From Panorpa germanica (Eukaryota; Arthropoda; Insecta; Mecoptera; Panorpidae), in contig OY783217.1 in NCBI GenBank assembly GCA_963678705.1, positions 7,068,001-7,132,000 on the forward strand: 64,000 nt of DNA, in the 5' to 3' direction. This document shows, in pieces, positions 62,801-64,000 of this stretch. Under the pieces are notes generated by a model. It had not been told where the DNA came from, searched no databases, and saw nothing but the letters and a program-made list of their open reading frames with translations. The number at the start of each line of letters is the position of its first letter. Positions within the stretch are counted from its first letter, which is position 1. Made by a program: the position numbers and the translations under genes.

Positions 62801-63719
62801 ATTAAACATTTTACAATTTACCAAATAGTGACATCATCTCCGGGCTGGCAGTGGTCTACCAAATCATCTTCAACAGTAATCCATATTGATGATGGTATGG
62901 CACCAATATTTTGTTTTGTAACTTGTTCCTGAAAAATAGTGCCATTAAATTATTTTTCTAATAAAAAAAAAACTTCAAAGATAAGTTAGCAGTAAACCTG
63001 TATTTTAATTTCTTGGTAATCCATACATGTATCTTGTCCCAATTTGTTTTCATTCTGGGGTACAACTTGTGATGATTTGCAAGCTCCTTCTGGGTTACAG
63101 CATTTTGTAATATGTTCTATGCCATACATTTTACTGTAATTAGCATGAGCTGTCATTATATACTTACATTTTAAACATTTATAATTTCTTTTGTGCTCCA
63201 GCATTCGTGCTTGAGTCATTCTAATAACTGTACCTAATATTAAGAGTATACTATTATATGTATATCTATTTGATGTTGATGATTTAAAGATAACTAACCT
63301 GTCACCCGGATTAAAGTATTTAAGTGACTATTATTGGGAAACACAACTTTATTATTTTCTAACGGTTCTGGGACGTTTATAAAACGGATATGTATCCGAA
63401 TTTTTACACTCATCATATATGTTCGAGTTTCGGGAAGTGTTTTAATTACCGACTTTTGTGCCTTTATCATAGCTTGTTCCCAATCTTTCATTGCTTGTAA
63501 AGGCATTGTTATTATTTCAACTGCAAGGTTAGGAAATGTTTTTTCCAAATCATAAAAACTGAAATTTGTTGAATGTTCAATGTAAAATGTAAGAAATGTA
63601 ACTGGCATAATACGCATAACTATTTACCTTACATACACTGACATATGCTTCGTCTCATCATCTTCTTCTAAAATGTTTTTCAAATCATCTTGATGATAAG
63701 TTAATAAATATTTTTCCAT
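59878..63719 (-). CDS. MCM9: MCM9 (minichromosome maintenance helicase paralog)
   Basis: Ten exons in transcript order: 63628-63719, 63299-63558, 62998-63227, 62822-62928, 62513-62747, 62084-62361, 61956-62016, 61525-61796, 61172-61453 and 59878-61075, giving 1,004 residues (human 1,143). MCM9 pairs with MCM8 in a hexameric helicase that acts in homologous recombination and mismatch repair. The N-terminal zinc finger region includes [10 protein letters not shown] and [11 protein letters not shown], then an OB segment ([16 protein letters not shown]). The AAA+ core has Walker [12 protein letters not shown] (about 382), [16 protein letters not shown], Walker B CCIDEF (about 441-446), [15 protein letters not shown], sensor-1 AAANP, arginine finger LLSRFD and the winged-helix part [20 protein letters not shown]. 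The first seven of these closely match vertebrate MCM9. The last exon encodes a long Asn/Ser-rich tail ending [10 protein letters not shown]. Start ATG at 63719-63717. Confidence 0.95.
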
Positions 63720-64000
63720 GGTTTAATTTAAACAAAAAAATAACCTGTTGATAAATGTCAAACTGATTACCTGAAAAACATGCATGCTATTTGCAGAGAT
63801 AATAGTTATTTGGGGTAGTTTATATTAAATCATTCTGAGGGCAGCACTAGTAACATTAAATTTTTAAACAAAATAGTCACGTGTAGAACAAAAATAATTA
63901 ATTATTAAATCCATTTTTATTAATGTATTTAAAATCTATATTTTAATTATTTAAGTAGAAAATAAGATTATTTTTTGTAGTATGTATGTATTTATATTAA
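63720..64000. other. Region upstream of MCM9
   Basis: It probably contains the MCM9 promoter and 5' UTR. Nothing further is recognisable. Confidence 0.4.

Noticed and set aside
1..64000. CRISPR arrays, rRNA genes, bacterial operons or integrated viral genes
   Set aside because: I saw no repeat-spacer arrays, no rRNA-like sequence and no viral-type reading frames. All recognised genes are intron-bearing metazoan genes.

Overview
The window is AT-rich eukaryotic DNA, about 70 percent or more A+T by eye. Its protein-coding genes are split by short GT-AG introns. Every recognisable protein is a metazoan ortholog and most look most like insect proteins, so the source is very likely an insect or another arthropod. 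A MCM9 gene argues against Drosophila, which I recall as lacking MCM9. I cannot name the order or species from sequence alone.

Layout. Positions 941-7451 (minus) hold the first three coding exons of an NKCC-type Na-K-2Cl cotransporter that runs off the left edge. About 7.45-24.4 kb holds no gene I can recognise and is rich in DNA transposons, including three hAT-type elements with perfect 8-bp target-site duplications. Positions 24.4-33.1 kb form a compact housekeeping cluster: IER3IP1 (minus) head-to-head with phosphomevalonate kinase (plus), then SUGP1 (plus) and Asterix/WDR83OS (plus). Positions 35.07-45.86 kb (minus) are a 15-exon FHIP gene (FTS-Hook-interacting protein). Its third intron carries a 2.76-kb transposon with about 450-bp terminal inverted repeats (TIRs), a perfect 7-bp target duplication and a decayed ORF with a cysteine-rich CXC-like motif. 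A short nischarin-like PX plus LRR gene (47.13-48.84 kb, plus) is head-to-head with FHIP. Positions 48.8-54.4 kb are intergenic and contain an inverted satellite: about 6 monomers in one orientation and 8 in the other, the right arm with a very regular ~146-bp period, around a perfect 15-bp hairpin. RNF126 (54.45-56.72 kb, plus) and MCM9 (59.88-63.72 kb, minus) end the window and converge tail to tail.

The complete gene models (IER3IP1, PMVK, SUGP1, Asterix, FHIP, nischarin-like, RNF126, MCM9) were built by hand from ORFs, GT/AG junctions and phase. Each adds up to a whole number of codons. The genes do not form one pathway. They cover ion transport, ER/Golgi traffic, mevalonate metabolism, splicing, membrane-protein biogenesis, endosome motility, signalling, ubiquitination and DNA repair, as expected of an ordinary gene-bearing chromosome arm. 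The least ordinary material is the FHIP-intron transposon and the giant inverted satellite.
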